64,000 nucleotides of DNA from Anaerolineae bacterium (GCA_027494015.1 JAOSJP010000038.1:5387-69386); one strand, 5' to 3'. Counted from the stretch's first letter, positions 44,717 through 53,661 are shown. Translations and numbers: made by a program. The notes: generated by a model not told the origin, from the sequence alone.

Positions 44717-45081
44717 CGGATTGCGAAATTCGAAATTCGGATTTCGAAATGCGAATTGGAGTGCGCTCTCGCGCAGCACGCCGAGACCGGCCCCATTCCG
44801 CAATCCGCAATCCCCAATCCCCAATCCCCAATCCGCCATTGATGTCACTCCAGCCCGCCGAGACCGGCCCCATTCCGCAATCCGCAATTCGCAATTCGCA
44901 ATTCGCAATCCGCAATTCGCAATCCGCAATCCGCAATCCGCAATCCGCAATCCGCAATCCGCAATCCGCAATCCGCAATCCGCAATCCGCAATCCGCAAT
45001 CCGCAATCCGCAATCCGCAATCCGCAATCCGCAATCCGCAATCCGCAATCCGCAATCCGCAATCCGCAATTGATGTCACTC
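44717..45081. repeat. 7-bp minisatellite (CAATCCG/CAATTCG) with higher-order flanks
   Basis: From about 44875 to 45069 the sequence is a near-perfect array of about 28 CAATCCG units, with CAATTCG variants clustered at its left end. To the left, CGAGACCGGCCCCATTCCG occurs twice (about 44782 and 44852) and ATTGATGTCACTCC appears at 44839 and 45068, bracketing the array. An inverted AATTCGAAATTCGGATTTCG stretch lies at 44717-44760. Long open frames across it are by-products of the 7-bp period. No gene seen. Confidence 0.95.
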
Positions 45082-45167
45082 CCCGTTTGTGGAAGCTGCG
45101 CCGCGAATCCTGTACAATTGCACGGCTGGACCCACCAGAAACGCGCATCCATAAAGGAGCCTGACCC

Positions 45168-48100
45168 GTGAAGATTTTCGTTCCAGGGCGTGTTTGCCTG
45201 TTCGGCGAACACTCGGATTGGGCGGGCGGCTACCGGCGCATCAACGCGGACATCGAGAAAGGCTACGCGCTGATCGCCGGCACCAACCAGGGAATTCACG
45301 CCAACGTCGAGCCGCACCCGACCGCGCTCGTCCTCACCTCGACCACGCCGGACGGCGCGCGGCACGGCCCCTACGAGATTCCGATGGAGCCGAAGGCGCT
45401 GCTTGATGAAGCGCAGCGCGGCGGCTTCTGGAGCTACATCGCCGGCGTGGCCTACCAGATGCTGACCAATTACCATGTGCGCGGCCTGATTCTTGATAAC
45501 ACCCAGACTGATCTGCCGGTCAAGAAGGGGCTGTCGTCGAGCGCCGCCATCTCGGTGCTGGCAGCGCGCGCCTTCAACCGCGTCTACGACCTCAAGCTGA
45601 CCACGCGCGGCGAGATGGAGATCGCCTACCAGGGCGAGATCACCACGCCGTCGCGCTGCGGGCGCATGGATCAGGGGTGTGCCTTCGGCAACCGCCCCGT
45701 GCTGATGACCTTCGACGGCGAGCGCCTGGACACCGAAGAACTGCGCGCCGGGCAGCCCCTCTACTTCGTGCTGGTGGACTTGCAGGCGCAGAAGGACACC
45801 ATGGAGATTCTGGCCCGCCTCAACCGCTCGTATCCCTTCGCCGACAACGAAACCGAAGAGGGTGTGCAGAAGCTGCTCGGCCCGATCAACAAGCGCATCG
45901 TGCACCAGGCGGTGGAGATGCTGAAAGCGGGCGATGGCGAGCAGCTTGGCGCGCTGATGGTGGAGGCGCAGCAGTTCTTCGACCGCTACGCGACGCCCGC
46001 CTGCCCAGAGGAGTTGATGGCCCCTGTGCTGCACCGTGTCCTGGCCTACGAGCCGCTCAAGCCGCACATATGGGGCGGCAAGGGAGTCGGGTCGCAGGGC
46101 GACGGCACGGCCCAGTTCATCGCCCGCAGTGAGGCCGACCAGCAGGCCATCCTTGACATCATCGAGCGCGACCTGAGAATGCCCTGTCTCAAGCTGACAC
46201 TCACCCCAGGGCCGCAGGTGCGCAAGGCGCTCATCCCTGCTGCCGGGTTTGGCACGCGCCTCTTCCCGGCGTCGAAGGCGGCCAAGAAGGAGCTGTTCCC
46301 CATCGTAGACCGCGACGGCATCGCCAAGCCGGCCATTCTGCTCGTCGTCGAGGAGGCGCTGGCGGCGGGCATCGAGGAAGTGATCATCATCGTCCAGCAA
46401 GACGACCTGCGCGAGTTCGAGACGTTCTTCAAGGTGCAGGTGTCCATCGAGAACTACAACAAGCTGCCGCGCCACTTTCAAGACTACTCGCGCCACCTGC
46501 TGGACATCGGCCAGCGCGTCAAGTTCATCGTCCAGTCCACGCAGCAAGGGCTGGGCCATGCGGTCTACACGGCGCGCGAGGCGATTGACGGCGAGCCATT
46601 TCTGCTCATGCTTGGCGATCATCTCTACCGCTCCGACACGGATCGCTCGTGCGCTCAGCAGGTCATTGATGTCTTCCACCAGCGCGGCGTGAGCGCGCTC
46701 GGCCTGCGCCGCACGCCCGAAGACCAGATCGCCAATTTCGGCACGGCAACCGGCATCTGGCTGGAGGAGGGCGAGCTGCTGAGCGTCACCGCGAAGGCGC
46801 TGCTTGATGAGGCGCAGCGCGGCGGTTTCTGGAGCTACATCGCTGGCGTGGCCTACCAGATGCTGACCAATTACCATGTGCGCGGCCTGATCGTTGACAA
46901 CTGCCAGACGGATTTGCCCGTCAAGAAAGGGCTGTCGTCGAGCGCCGCCATCTCTGTGCTGGCGGCGCGCGCCTTCAATCGCGTCTATGACCTCAAGCTG
47001 ACCACGCGCGGCGAGATGGAGATCGCCTACCAGGGCGAGATCACCACGCCCTCGCGCTGCGGGCGCATGGATCAGGGCTGCGCCTTTGGCAACCGCCCGG
47101 TGCTGATGGCCTTCGACGGCGAGCGGCTGGACACCGAAGAACTGCGCGCCGGGCAGACCCTCTACTTCGTGCTGGTGGACTTGCAGGCGCAGAAGGACAC
47201 CATGGAGATTCTGGCCCGCCTCAACCGCTCGTATCCCTTCGCCGACAACGAAACCGAAGAGGGTGTGCAGAAGCTGCTTGGCCCGATCAACAAGCGCATC
47301 GTGCACCAGGCAGTGGAGATGCTGAAGGCGGGCGATGGCGAGCAGCTTGGCGCGCTGATGGTGGAGGCGCAGCAGTTCTTCGACCGCTACGCGACGCCCG
47401 CCTGCCCAGAGGAGCTGACGGCCCCTGTGCTGCACCGCGTCCTGGCCTACGAGCCGCTCAAGCCGCATATCTGGGGCGGCAAGGGAGTCGGGTCGCAGGG
47501 CGACGGCACGGCCCAGTTCATCGCCCGCAGCGAGGCCGACCAGCAGGCCATCCTTGACATCATCGAGCGCGACCTGAGGATGCCCTGTCTCAAGCTGACG
47601 CTGGCCCCAGGGCCGCAGGTGCGCAAGGCGCTCATCCCTGCTGCCGGGTTTGGCACGCGCCTCTTCCCGGCGTCGAAGGCGGCCAAGAAGGAGCTGTTCC
47701 CCATCGTAGACCGCGACGGCATCGCCAAGCCGGCCATTCTGCTCGTCGTTGAGGAGGCGCTGGCGGCGGGTATCGAGGAAGTGATCATCATCGTGCAACA
47801 AGATGACCTGCGCGAGTTCGAGACGTTCTTCAAGGTGCAGGTGTCCATCGAGAACTACAACAAGCTGCCGCGCCACTTTCAAGACTATTCGCGCCACCTG
47901 CTGGACATCGGCCAGCGCGTCAGGTTCATCGTCCAGCCCACGCAGCAAGGGCTGGGCCACGCCGTCTACACGGCGCGCGAGATGATAGACGGAGAGCCGT
48001 TCCTGCTCATGCTCGGCGATCACCTCTACCGCTCCGACACGGATCGCTCGTGCGCCCAGCAGGTCATTGACGTGTTCCACCAGCGCGGCGTGAGCGCGCT

Positions 48101-48491
48101 CGGCCTGCGGCGCACGCCCGAAGACCAGATCGCCAATTTCGGCACGGCAACCGGCATCTGGCTGGAGGAGGGCGAGCTGCTGAGCGTCACCGAGTTTTCG
48201 GAGAAGCCGACCGTCGGTTACGCCCGCGAGTGTTTGCGGATGCCCGGCCTGCCAGAGGACGAATATCTGACCGTCTTCGGCCAATACGTGATCAAGCCGC
48301 AGATTTTCGACTACCTGGAAGAGCATATTCAGCACAACGTCCGCGAGCGCGGCGAGTTCCAGCTTACGTCGGCGCTGGATCGGCTGCGCCAGGAAGACGG
48401 CTTCCTGGGCGTGGTCGTGCAGGGCCGCCGCTTCGACATCGGCATCCCGGAGTTTTACCTGGAGACGCTGCGCACCTTCCGCCAGGATTGA
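45168..48491 (+). CDS. Bifunctional GHMP sugar kinase / GalU-type nucleotidyltransferase with in-frame internal duplication
   Basis: 1107 aa, ATG-like GTG start at 45168 with AAAGGAG upstream. Order: full GHMP kinase (residues 1-350; GRVCLFGEHSDWAGGYRR, KKGLSSSAAISVLAARAF, GGKGVGSQGDGTAQF), partial uridylyltransferase (352-541), partial kinase lacking its first 74 residues (542-818), full GalU-type uridylyltransferase (819-1107; ALIPAAGFGTRLFPASKAAK). Residues 75-541 are repeated as 542-1008 with about nine amino-acid changes. Removing one copy leaves a 640-aa kinase-uridylyltransferase fusion, which would phosphorylate a free sugar at C1 and couple it to UTP or another NTP, a salvage route like plant fucokinase/GDP-fucose pyrophosphorylase. 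The exact sugar is unknown. An intrinsic terminator follows. Confidence 0.82.
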   Translation: MKIFVPGRVCLFGEHSDWAGGYRRINADIEKGYALIAGTNQGIHANVEPHPTALVLTSTTPDGARHGPYEIPMEPKALLDEAQRGGFWSYIAGVAYQMLTNYHVRGLILDNTQTDLPVKKGLSSSAAISVLAARAFNRVYDLKLTTRGEMEIAYQGEITTPSRCGRMDQGCAFGNRPVLMTFDGERLDTEELRAGQPLYFVLVDLQAQKDTMEILARLNRSYPFADNETEEGVQKLLGPINKRIVHQAVEMLKAGDGEQLGALMVEAQQFFDRYATPACPEELMAPVLHRVLAYEPLKPHIWGGKGVGSQGDGTAQFIARSEADQQAILDIIERDLRMPCLKLTLTPGPQVRKALIPAAGFGTRLFPASKAAKKELFPIVDRDGIAKPAILLVVEEALAAGIEEVIIIVQQDDLREFETFFKVQVSIENYNKLPRHFQDYSRHLLDIGQRVKFIVQSTQQGLGHAVYTAREAIDGEPFLLMLGDHLYRSDTDRSCAQQVIDVFHQRGVSALGLRRTPEDQIANFGTATGIWLEEGELLSVTAKALLDEAQRGGFWSYIAGVAYQMLTNYHVRGLIVDNCQTDLPVKKGLSSSAAISVLAARAFNRVYDLKLTTRGEMEIAYQGEITTPSRCGRMDQGCAFGNRPVLMAFDGERLDTEELRAGQTLYFVLVDLQAQKDTMEILARLNRSYPFADNETEEGVQKLLGPINKRIVHQAVEMLKAGDGEQLGALMVEAQQFFDRYATPACPEELTAPVLHRVLAYEPLKPHIWGGKGVGSQGDGTAQFIARSEADQQAILDIIERDLRMPCLKLTLAPGPQVRKALIPAAGFGTRLFPASKAAKKELFPIVDRDGIAKPAILLVVEEALAAGIEEVIIIVQQDDLREFETFFKVQVSIENYNKLPRHFQDYSRHLLDIGQRVRFIVQPTQQGLGHAVYTAREMIDGEPFLLMLGDHLYRSDTDRSCAQQVIDVFHQRGVSALGLRRTPEDQIANFGTATGIWLEEGELLSVTEFSEKPTVGYARECLRMPGLPEDEYLTVFGQYVIKPQIFDYLEEHIQHNVRERGEFQLTSALDRLRQEDGFLGVVVQGRRFDIGIPEFYLETLRTFRQD
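45391..48192 (+). repeat. 1401-bp tandem direct duplication inside the kinase-uridylyltransferase gene
   Basis: Copy 1 is 45391-46791 and copy 2 is 46792-48192, offset exactly 1401 bp (467 codons). Both begin CGAAGGCGCTGCTTGATGA and end GAGCTGCTGAGCGTCACCG. They differ at scattered, mostly synonymous positions. Confidence 0.95.
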
Positions 48492-48516
48492 GATAGTGTG
48501 AGGGGGATTGCAGGTT

Positions 48517-48542
48517 AAAGGGGGCCGCGCGGCCCCCTTTTT
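48517..48542 (+). terminator. Intrinsic terminator after the kinase-uridylyltransferase gene
   Basis: Stem GGGGGCCGCGCGGCCCCC flanked by AAA on the left and TTTTT on the right, 25 bases after the stop. The A-tract means it could also serve the Uma2 gene converging from the right. Confidence 0.8.
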
Positions 48543-48546
48543 CGTC

Positions 48547-49093
48547 TCAATCGGGGAAAAGGTCTTTGACGGGCAGGGCCAGGCCGGGCAGCACCTCGCC
48601 GCCGTCCAGCGCCCCGTCCGCGCCGAGGCGGTAGGCGCGCTTGCCGGGCGTGTAGACCTCGACCGTCCTGGTCTCCGGGCTGACGACCCACACGACTGTG
48701 CCCGCCGCCAGGTAGTTCGCCAGTTTCAGGCGCATCACGTCGGGCTGGTCGGAAGGTGAGATAACCTCCACTGCCAGGTCAGGGGCGAGGGGATTGTAGG
48801 TTTCGTGCGATGGCTCTGGCTGGCGCGCCTTGACGACGAAGGCCACGTCGGGGATGTAGCGCTCGTCGCCGACCTGGTAGCCGCCGTCCGCGCCGGTCAG
48901 ATAGCCGATAGGGTTGTGCAGTAGATAGACGAACAGGAAGCCGTTGATGCGCGCTGCTACGAGTGACGAATAGCTGTTCGACACCACCTCGCTGCTCTCC
49001 CCCCACGAATTCCAGCCGGCGGTCGGCGTTCTCTGGCTGGATGGCCAGGCGCTCGAACTCCTCGACGGTGATGGGCTGCGTTGTGACGGCCAT
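48547..49093 (-). pseudogene. Uma2 family (DUF820) PD-(D/E)XK nuclease, copy A, frameshifted
   Basis: First of four tandem copies about 600 bp apart. The start MAVTTQPITVEEFERLA reads to EFVGG, then a G-run that is two bases shorter than in copies C and D breaks the frame; SSEVVSNSYSSLVAARI and the rest continue in another frame to LPVKDLFPD. The core GDERYIPDVAFVVKAR and PDLAVEVISPSD holds the expected Asp and Glu of the restriction-like fold. The middle segment INGFLFVYLLHNPIGYLTG is unique to this copy; the C-terminal segment is of the type shared with copy C. Confidence 0.75.
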
Positions 49094-49143
49094 TGCCCTT
49101 GCTCCCACATCTGCTCGACGGACTGCGCGACGTGTTCCCTGAC

Positions 49144-49693
49144 TCAATCGGGGAAGAGGTCTTTGACGGGCAGGCTCAGGCCGGGCAGCACGTCGCCGCC
49201 GTCCAGCGCCCCGTCCGCGCTCACGCGGCGCACGGGCTGGCCGGGTGCGTACACTTCGACGGCTTTCGCCTCCGGGCGCACGACCCATACCGTTGTCCCC
49301 GCCGCCAGATAATTGCCGACCTTGACCCGCAGTACGTTGAGATCGTCGGAAGGTGAGATAACCTCCACTGCCAGGTCAGGGGCGAGGGGATTGTAGGTTT
49401 CGTGCGATGGCTCTGGCTGGCGCGCCTTGACGACGAAGGCCACGTCGGGGATGTAACGCTCGTCGCCGACCTGGTAGCCGCCGTCCGCGCCGGTGAGGTA
49501 ACCGGCGACGTTGGCGCCCTCCAGAAAAGCGCCCAATTTGATCAGAATCCGCGCTGCTACGAGTGACGAATAGCTATTCGACACCACCTCGCTGCTCTCC
49601 CCCCACGAATTCCAGCCGGCGGTCGGCGTTCTCTGGCTGGGTGGCCAGGCGCTCGAACTCCTCGACGGTGATGGGCTGCGTTGTGACGGCCAT
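49144..49693 (-). pseudogene. Uma2 family (DUF820) nuclease, copy B, frameshifted
   Basis: 550 bp from ATG to stop, two bases short of an intact frame. It has the same two-base loss in the G-run after EFVGG as copy A. The middle segment ILIKLGAFLEGANVAGYLTG is shared with copy C, and the C-terminal segment DDLNVLRVKVGNYLAAGTTV is shared with copy D. The spacer to copy A (CTCGACGGACTGCGCGACG) is repeated between all copies. Confidence 0.75.
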
Positions 49694-49743
49694 TGCCCTT
49701 GCTCCCACATCTGCTCGACGGACTGCGCGAAGTGTTCCCTGAC

Positions 49744-50295
49744 TCAATCGGGGAAGAGGTCTTTGACGGGCAGGGCCAGGCCGGGCAGCACGTCGCCGCC
49801 GTCCAGCGTCCCGTCCGCGCTGAGGCGGTAGGCGCGCTTGCCGGGCGTGTAGACCTCAACCGTCCTGGTCTCCGGGCTGACGACCCACACGACTGTGCCC
49901 GCCGCCAGGTAGTTCGCCAGTTTCAGGCGCATCACGTCGGGCTGGTCGGAGGGGGAGAGCACCTCAACGGCCAGGTCGGGGGCGAGCGGGTTGTAGGTTT
50001 CGCGCGAAGGCTCTGGCTGGCGCGCCTTGGCGACGAAGGCCACGTCGGGGATGTAACGCTCGTCGCCGACCTGGTAGCCGCCGTCCGCGCCGGTGAGGTA
50101 ACCGGCGACGTTCGCGCCCTCCAGAAAAGCGCCCAATTTGATCAGAATCCGCGCTGCTACGAGTGACGAATAGCTGTTCGACACCACCTCGCTGCTCTCC
50201 CCCCCTACGAATTCCAGCCGGCGGTCGGCGTTCTCCGGCTGAGCGGCCAGGCGCTCGAACTCCTCGACGGTGATGGGCTGCGTTGTGACGGCCAT
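49744..50295 (-). CDS. Uma2 family (DUF820) PD-(D/E)XK nuclease, copy C, intact
   Basis: 183 aa, the only copy with an open frame from MAVTTQPITVEEFERLAAQP through EFVGGESSEVVSNSYSSLVA to the end. The core motifs GDERYIPDVAFVAKAR, APDLAVEVLSPSD and ANYLAAGTVVWVVSPE match the Uma2 fold, with Asp, Glu and a following Lys at the expected places. Uma2 proteins are common, often multicopy, in Chloroflexota and cyanobacteria; their biological role is not settled, though a nuclease activity is expected from the fold. The length is usual for the family. Confidence 0.88.
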   Translation of the reverse strand: MAVTTQPITVEEFERLAAQPENADRRLEFVGGESSEVVSNSYSSLVAARILIKLGAFLEGANVAGYLTGADGGYQVGDERYIPDVAFVAKARQPEPSRETYNPLAPDLAVEVLSPSDQPDVMRLKLANYLAAGTVVWVVSPETRTVEVYTPGKRAYRLSADGTLDGGDVLPGLALPVKDLFPD

Positions 50296-50345
50296 TGCCC
50301 TTGCTCCCACATCTGTTCGACGGACTGCGCGAAGTGGCCCCTGAC

Positions 50346-50898
50346 TCAATCGGGGAAGAGGTCTTTGACGGGCAGGGCCAGGCCGGGCAGCACGTCGCCG
50401 CCGTCCAGCGTCCCGTCCGCGCTCACGCGGCGCACGGGCTGGCCGGGGGCGTACACTTCGACGGCTTTCGCCTCCGGGCGCACGACCCATACCGTTGTCC
50501 CCGCCGCCAGATAATTGCCGACCTTGACCCGCAGCACGTTGAGATCGTCGGAAGGTGAGATAACCTCCACTGCCAGGTCGGGGGCGAGGGGGTTGTAGGT
50601 TTCGCGCGATGGCTCTGGCTGGCGCGCCTTGACGACGAAGGCCACGTCGGGGATGTAGCGCTCGTCGCCGACCTGGTAGCCGCCGTCCGCGCCGGTGACG
50701 TAACCTTCGATGTTCTTCTGCATCAGGTACAGGCGGATCAAAAAGCTGATCTGGTTGGCTACCAGTGATGAATAGTTGTTCGACACCACCTCGCTGCTCT
50801 CCCCCCCTACGAATTCCAGCCGGCGGTCGGCGTTCTCCGGCTGGAGCGGCCAGGCGCTCGAACTCCTCGACGGTGATGGGCTGCGTTGTGACGGCCAT
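50346..50898 (-). pseudogene. Uma2 family (DUF820) nuclease, copy D, frameshifted
   Basis: 553 bp from ATG, one base longer than copy C's frame. An extra C on this strand (GCTCCAGCCGG against GCTCAGCCGG in copy C) shifts the frame after ERLAA. A GTG further down (50789) opens a 147-aa frame, MVSNNYSSLVANQISFL..., which keeps the nuclease core and could still be made as an N-truncated protein. The middle segment QISFLIRLYLMQKNIEGYVTG is the most different of the four; the C-terminal segment is the type shared with copy B. Confidence 0.75.
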
Positions 50899-50925
50899 AG
50901 CTACCGCTCCTCTGCTTTCCTGACC

Positions 50926-53400
50926 CTATTGTACCGCAGTTTGATCGGCGGGCGGCAGATCGCCGTCAGCAGGAGGGGGCAGCGCAGCAATGGCTTCGCT
51001 CGCCGGGTCGCGCACGATCTGCGCGGCGGCGTCGGCGGGCAGCGCGACCGTCTGCCCGCTGGGGAAGGCGACCTCGGTGCCGCCGTCGCTGCGCGTGATG
51101 CGCACGCCGTGTTGCGCCCAGGTCATCGCCTCGCCGGGGAAGGCGCAGGGGCCGAGGATCACAGCGCGCCAGGCATCCAGGGCAAAGGCCCCGAACAGCC
51201 GGGCGAACCATCCCCACGACACGGCCCCGCTGAGCACGTCGCTGTCGCCCAGGCCCTCGCCGCTTTCGGCGTGGTACAGAGCGCGGAAGGTTCCCGCTTC
51301 GGCCAGGCTGCGCGTCTGCGCGACCAGCATACGCCGGAAAAGCTCAGCCGACTCCTGCACGAGGCCGCCCTCGATCAGCGCCAGGCCGAGCCGCGCATTC
51401 CAGTCCGGCCAGACGCCAGCGCAGCCAGTGTGCGGCGTCGGATCGCGATGCGGTGCGTTGGCGGGGCAGCCGGGCACGCCGAACGGACGCCAGTACGCCG
51501 CCGGATCGGTCAGGTGAGCCACCAGACGGGCGGCGCGCGCCTCGTCCAGCACCCCCGACCACAGCGGCATGAGCAGGGCGATGTCGTGCGCCGACAGGTC
51601 TACTGTGCGCGCTTCGACTTTGAAGACGCGGCTCAGCCCGGCAAAGCGCAGCCCGCTGACCGCCCGCCAGACGGTGCGCGTGGTGGCTGTGCCCGCGCCC
51701 CGGTACCAGTCGAACGCCTCGCCGGGCACCTCCTCGCGGACGGTGTTTCCGGCGGCGTCTTCGCCCTCGACGGTGCAGGACAGCGCCGGCTTGCGATCCA
51801 GCCCGCCGGCTACGCGCAGGATCAGGCGGCCCGGCTGGCCGGGGACGGCGCGCTCCGCCAGGATGGACTCGCCGTGCCCGCTGAAGATCGTCTCGCCGGA
51901 CGGGCAGGCGTGGGCGTCGCGGTCGCGGTAGATGTAGACGCCGCGCGCCTCGTCCCAGAACTCCTCCAGCGCGCCGATCAGCGCGTCCAGGCGCGGGGCG
52001 ATTGCTTCGGCCACGTCCGGGCGATCCAGCAGCGCGCCGATGTCGAGCAGCGCCCGCGCCTCGCGGATCAGGTAGGCGAGCAGGTCGGGCGCTTCGACGG
52101 TGGCAGGGTCCACGCCCTGCGCCCAGCGCGATCCGCGCGCCAGCGTCGGCCCCTCGGCGAACGCGCCCTGGCCGGGATGCTGCCATTCGGGGACGCCGTC
52201 GCCGTCGGCGTCCACGTCGGGGGCGAACCAGCGACCGAAGAAAGCCAGCAGCCCGTCCAGACATTCGGCCAGGAACGCCCGATCCTGCGTGAACTGGTAG
52301 ATGGTGTGCGCCAGCGTCGCCAGCAGCGGCGGAGCCAGGACGTTGGCCCGCTGCCCGTCCAGGCCGGGCCGGGCGTCAATCCAGCCGTCGTCGCGCTGCA
52401 CGGCCAGGAAGTTGCGCACCATGCCCTGGGCCAGCTCCGGCGCGGCCAGCGCCACCGTCCCGGCGATGGTCAACGCGTCGGGGACGGCCTGCCCGCCCCA
52501 GGGGGAGGCGAAGCCGCCGCTGTGCGCCCCGCCGAGGGCGTAGCCCTGGCCGGGCTTGCGCGTGCTGACGAAGGACGGGTGCGGCAGGCTCCCTGTTGCC
52601 GCCAGGAAGCCGCGCAGCACAAGCTGCTGGCTCCAGGCGAGGGCCAGGTCCCAGTCCGCGCGCCCTGTCTCCACCTGCGGCGCGGCCTGCGCGCGGGCGG
52701 CGATGGCGGCCAGGTGCGCGTCCCAGTCCTCGAGGGCCAGCCAGCGGTGAGCCAGGGCCAGGCTCTCGTCGCGCAGCGGTCGCGCGGCCAGCACCCAGCG
52801 GAAGGTCACCGCTTCGCCTGGCGGGACGGTCTGTGCCCGGCTGAGCTGGGCGGTCGCGCCCGTCTCGCGCGCGTCTTCCAGCAGCAGCACCGGCTGCAAG
52901 TGCGGCAGGCGGCCCATCTGCAGGGCGACCGTGCCGCCCTCCAGCGTCAGGAAGAGCATGGGTAGCGTCTTGTCTTCGCGGGCCACCTGGGCGGTCAGGT
53001 CGAGACGCAGCGTTTGCGGCTGGTCGCCGTTGTTGCAGACCGTGAAGCGCCCGCCGACCGCCTGCGACTCCATTGTCCAGAACTCGGCGGTCAGGGCCAG
53101 GGTGGGGGTCAGCCCGGCGCGGACGCGCAGCAAGTCCGGCGCGAAGGCGGTCAGGAGGGGCGGGGCGTGGTACGCCTGCGTTTCGTAGACCTTGCGCCGC
53201 TCGACGCCCCACACGGGCACGATGCGCGCCAGGCCGACGCGCCCGCCGTAGCGCGTCTCCAGGCTGAGCGCTGGCTCGGCAGGGCCGCCCAGGTGCAGCC
53301 CCCACACCTGGTCATCGTGGTAATCGGTGCGCCCGGCGCGGGCGTCCGCCGCGATGCGGGGAGCCATTGGGTCGCCGGGCTTGAGCTGCCATTCGCGCAT
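50926..53400 (-). CDS. Six-hairpin (alpha/alpha)6 glycosidase-like protein
   Basis: 824 aa, no signal peptide. The N-terminal 230 residues are beta-rich (RFTVCNNGDQPQTLRLDLTA, a supersandwich-like domain). The C-terminal half is helical with SGGFASPWGGQAVPDALTIA, AAPELAQGMVRNFLAVQRDDG, DADGDGVPEWQHPGQ, PDLLAYLIREARALLDIGAL and ARLGLALIEGGLVQESAEL, a pattern typical of six-hairpin glycosidases such as the MGH1-like/GH63 group. An inserted FDWYRGAGTATTRTVWRA segment (about 545-620) is beta-rich. The substrate and the catalytic acids cannot be named safely. It probably acts on a cytosolic or periplasmic glycoside. Confidence 0.7.
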   Translation of the reverse strand: MREWQLKPGDPMAPRIAADARAGRTDYHDDQVWGLHLGGPAEPALSLETRYGGRVGLARIVPVWGVERRKVYETQAYHAPPLLTAFAPDLLRVRAGLTPTLALTAEFWTMESQAVGGRFTVCNNGDQPQTLRLDLTAQVAREDKTLPMLFLTLEGGTVALQMGRLPHLQPVLLLEDARETGATAQLSRAQTVPPGEAVTFRWVLAARPLRDESLALAHRWLALEDWDAHLAAIAARAQAAPQVETGRADWDLALAWSQQLVLRGFLAATGSLPHPSFVSTRKPGQGYALGGAHSGGFASPWGGQAVPDALTIAGTVALAAPELAQGMVRNFLAVQRDDGWIDARPGLDGQRANVLAPPLLATLAHTIYQFTQDRAFLAECLDGLLAFFGRWFAPDVDADGDGVPEWQHPGQGAFAEGPTLARGSRWAQGVDPATVEAPDLLAYLIREARALLDIGALLDRPDVAEAIAPRLDALIGALEEFWDEARGVYIYRDRDAHACPSGETIFSGHGESILAERAVPGQPGRLILRVAGGLDRKPALSCTVEGEDAAGNTVREEVPGEAFDWYRGAGTATTRTVWRAVSGLRFAGLSRVFKVEARTVDLSAHDIALLMPLWSGVLDEARAARLVAHLTDPAAYWRPFGVPGCPANAPHRDPTPHTGCAGVWPDWNARLGLALIEGGLVQESAELFRRMLVAQTRSLAEAGTFRALYHAESGEGLGDSDVLSGAVSWGWFARLFGAFALDAWRAVILGPCAFPGEAMTWAQHGVRITRSDGGTEVAFPSGQTVALPADAAAQIVRDPASEAIAALPPPADGDLPPADQTAVQ

Positions 53401-53414
53401 GAGAACCTCCAGAA

Positions 53415-53540
53415 AGACGGTTATTGGTCATTGGTCATTGGTTATTGGTTTTTGGTTGTTGGTTGTTGGTTGTTGGCTGTATGTCCCTGAGACGGGGCTG
53501 TTCTTACCAATAACCAAAAACCAATCACCAAGAGCCAACC
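53415..53540. repeat. Dispersed ATTGGTTATTGG-type inverted repeat (copy 3)
   Basis: Left arm ATTGGTCATTGGTTATTGGT with TTGGTTGTTGG units and right arm ACCAATAACCAAAAACCAAT. No gene seen in 53401-53690. Confidence 0.75.
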
Positions 53541-53623
53541 GCCCGCTTCTCCCCAACCTTAATACAAACCGGCGGCGGGGGAAAGTGGGCGCGGCAAGCT
53601 GTCGGGGAAATGTCAGGTTGCGC

Positions 53624-53661
53624 GGGGAAAAACGAACAGGCGGACCCTGGACGGCCCGCCT
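53624..53661 (-). terminator. Intrinsic terminator of the lipoprotein gene
   Basis: Minus strand AGGCGG-loop-CCGCCT stem followed by GTTCGTTTTTCC, 30 bases after the stop at 53691. Confidence 0.6.

Noticed and set aside
44875..45069. CRISPR array
   Set aside because: Units are only 7 bp with no spacers, and no cas genes are in the window. The 182-bp array at 9906 is likewise not CRISPR, as it has no short repeats with unique spacers.
44664..48335. A 1223-codon open frame antisense to the kinase-uridylyltransferase gene
   Set aside because: Composition is that of the complementary strand of a GC-rich gene, it begins inside the real gene and runs into the minisatellite; the sense frame has full family motifs.
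48547..50898. Insertion sequence or transposon for the Uma2 array
   Set aside because: No terminal inverted repeats or target duplications seen at the unit ends; spacing fits tandem duplication. Uma2 is sometimes annotated as endonuclease of unknown role, not transposase.
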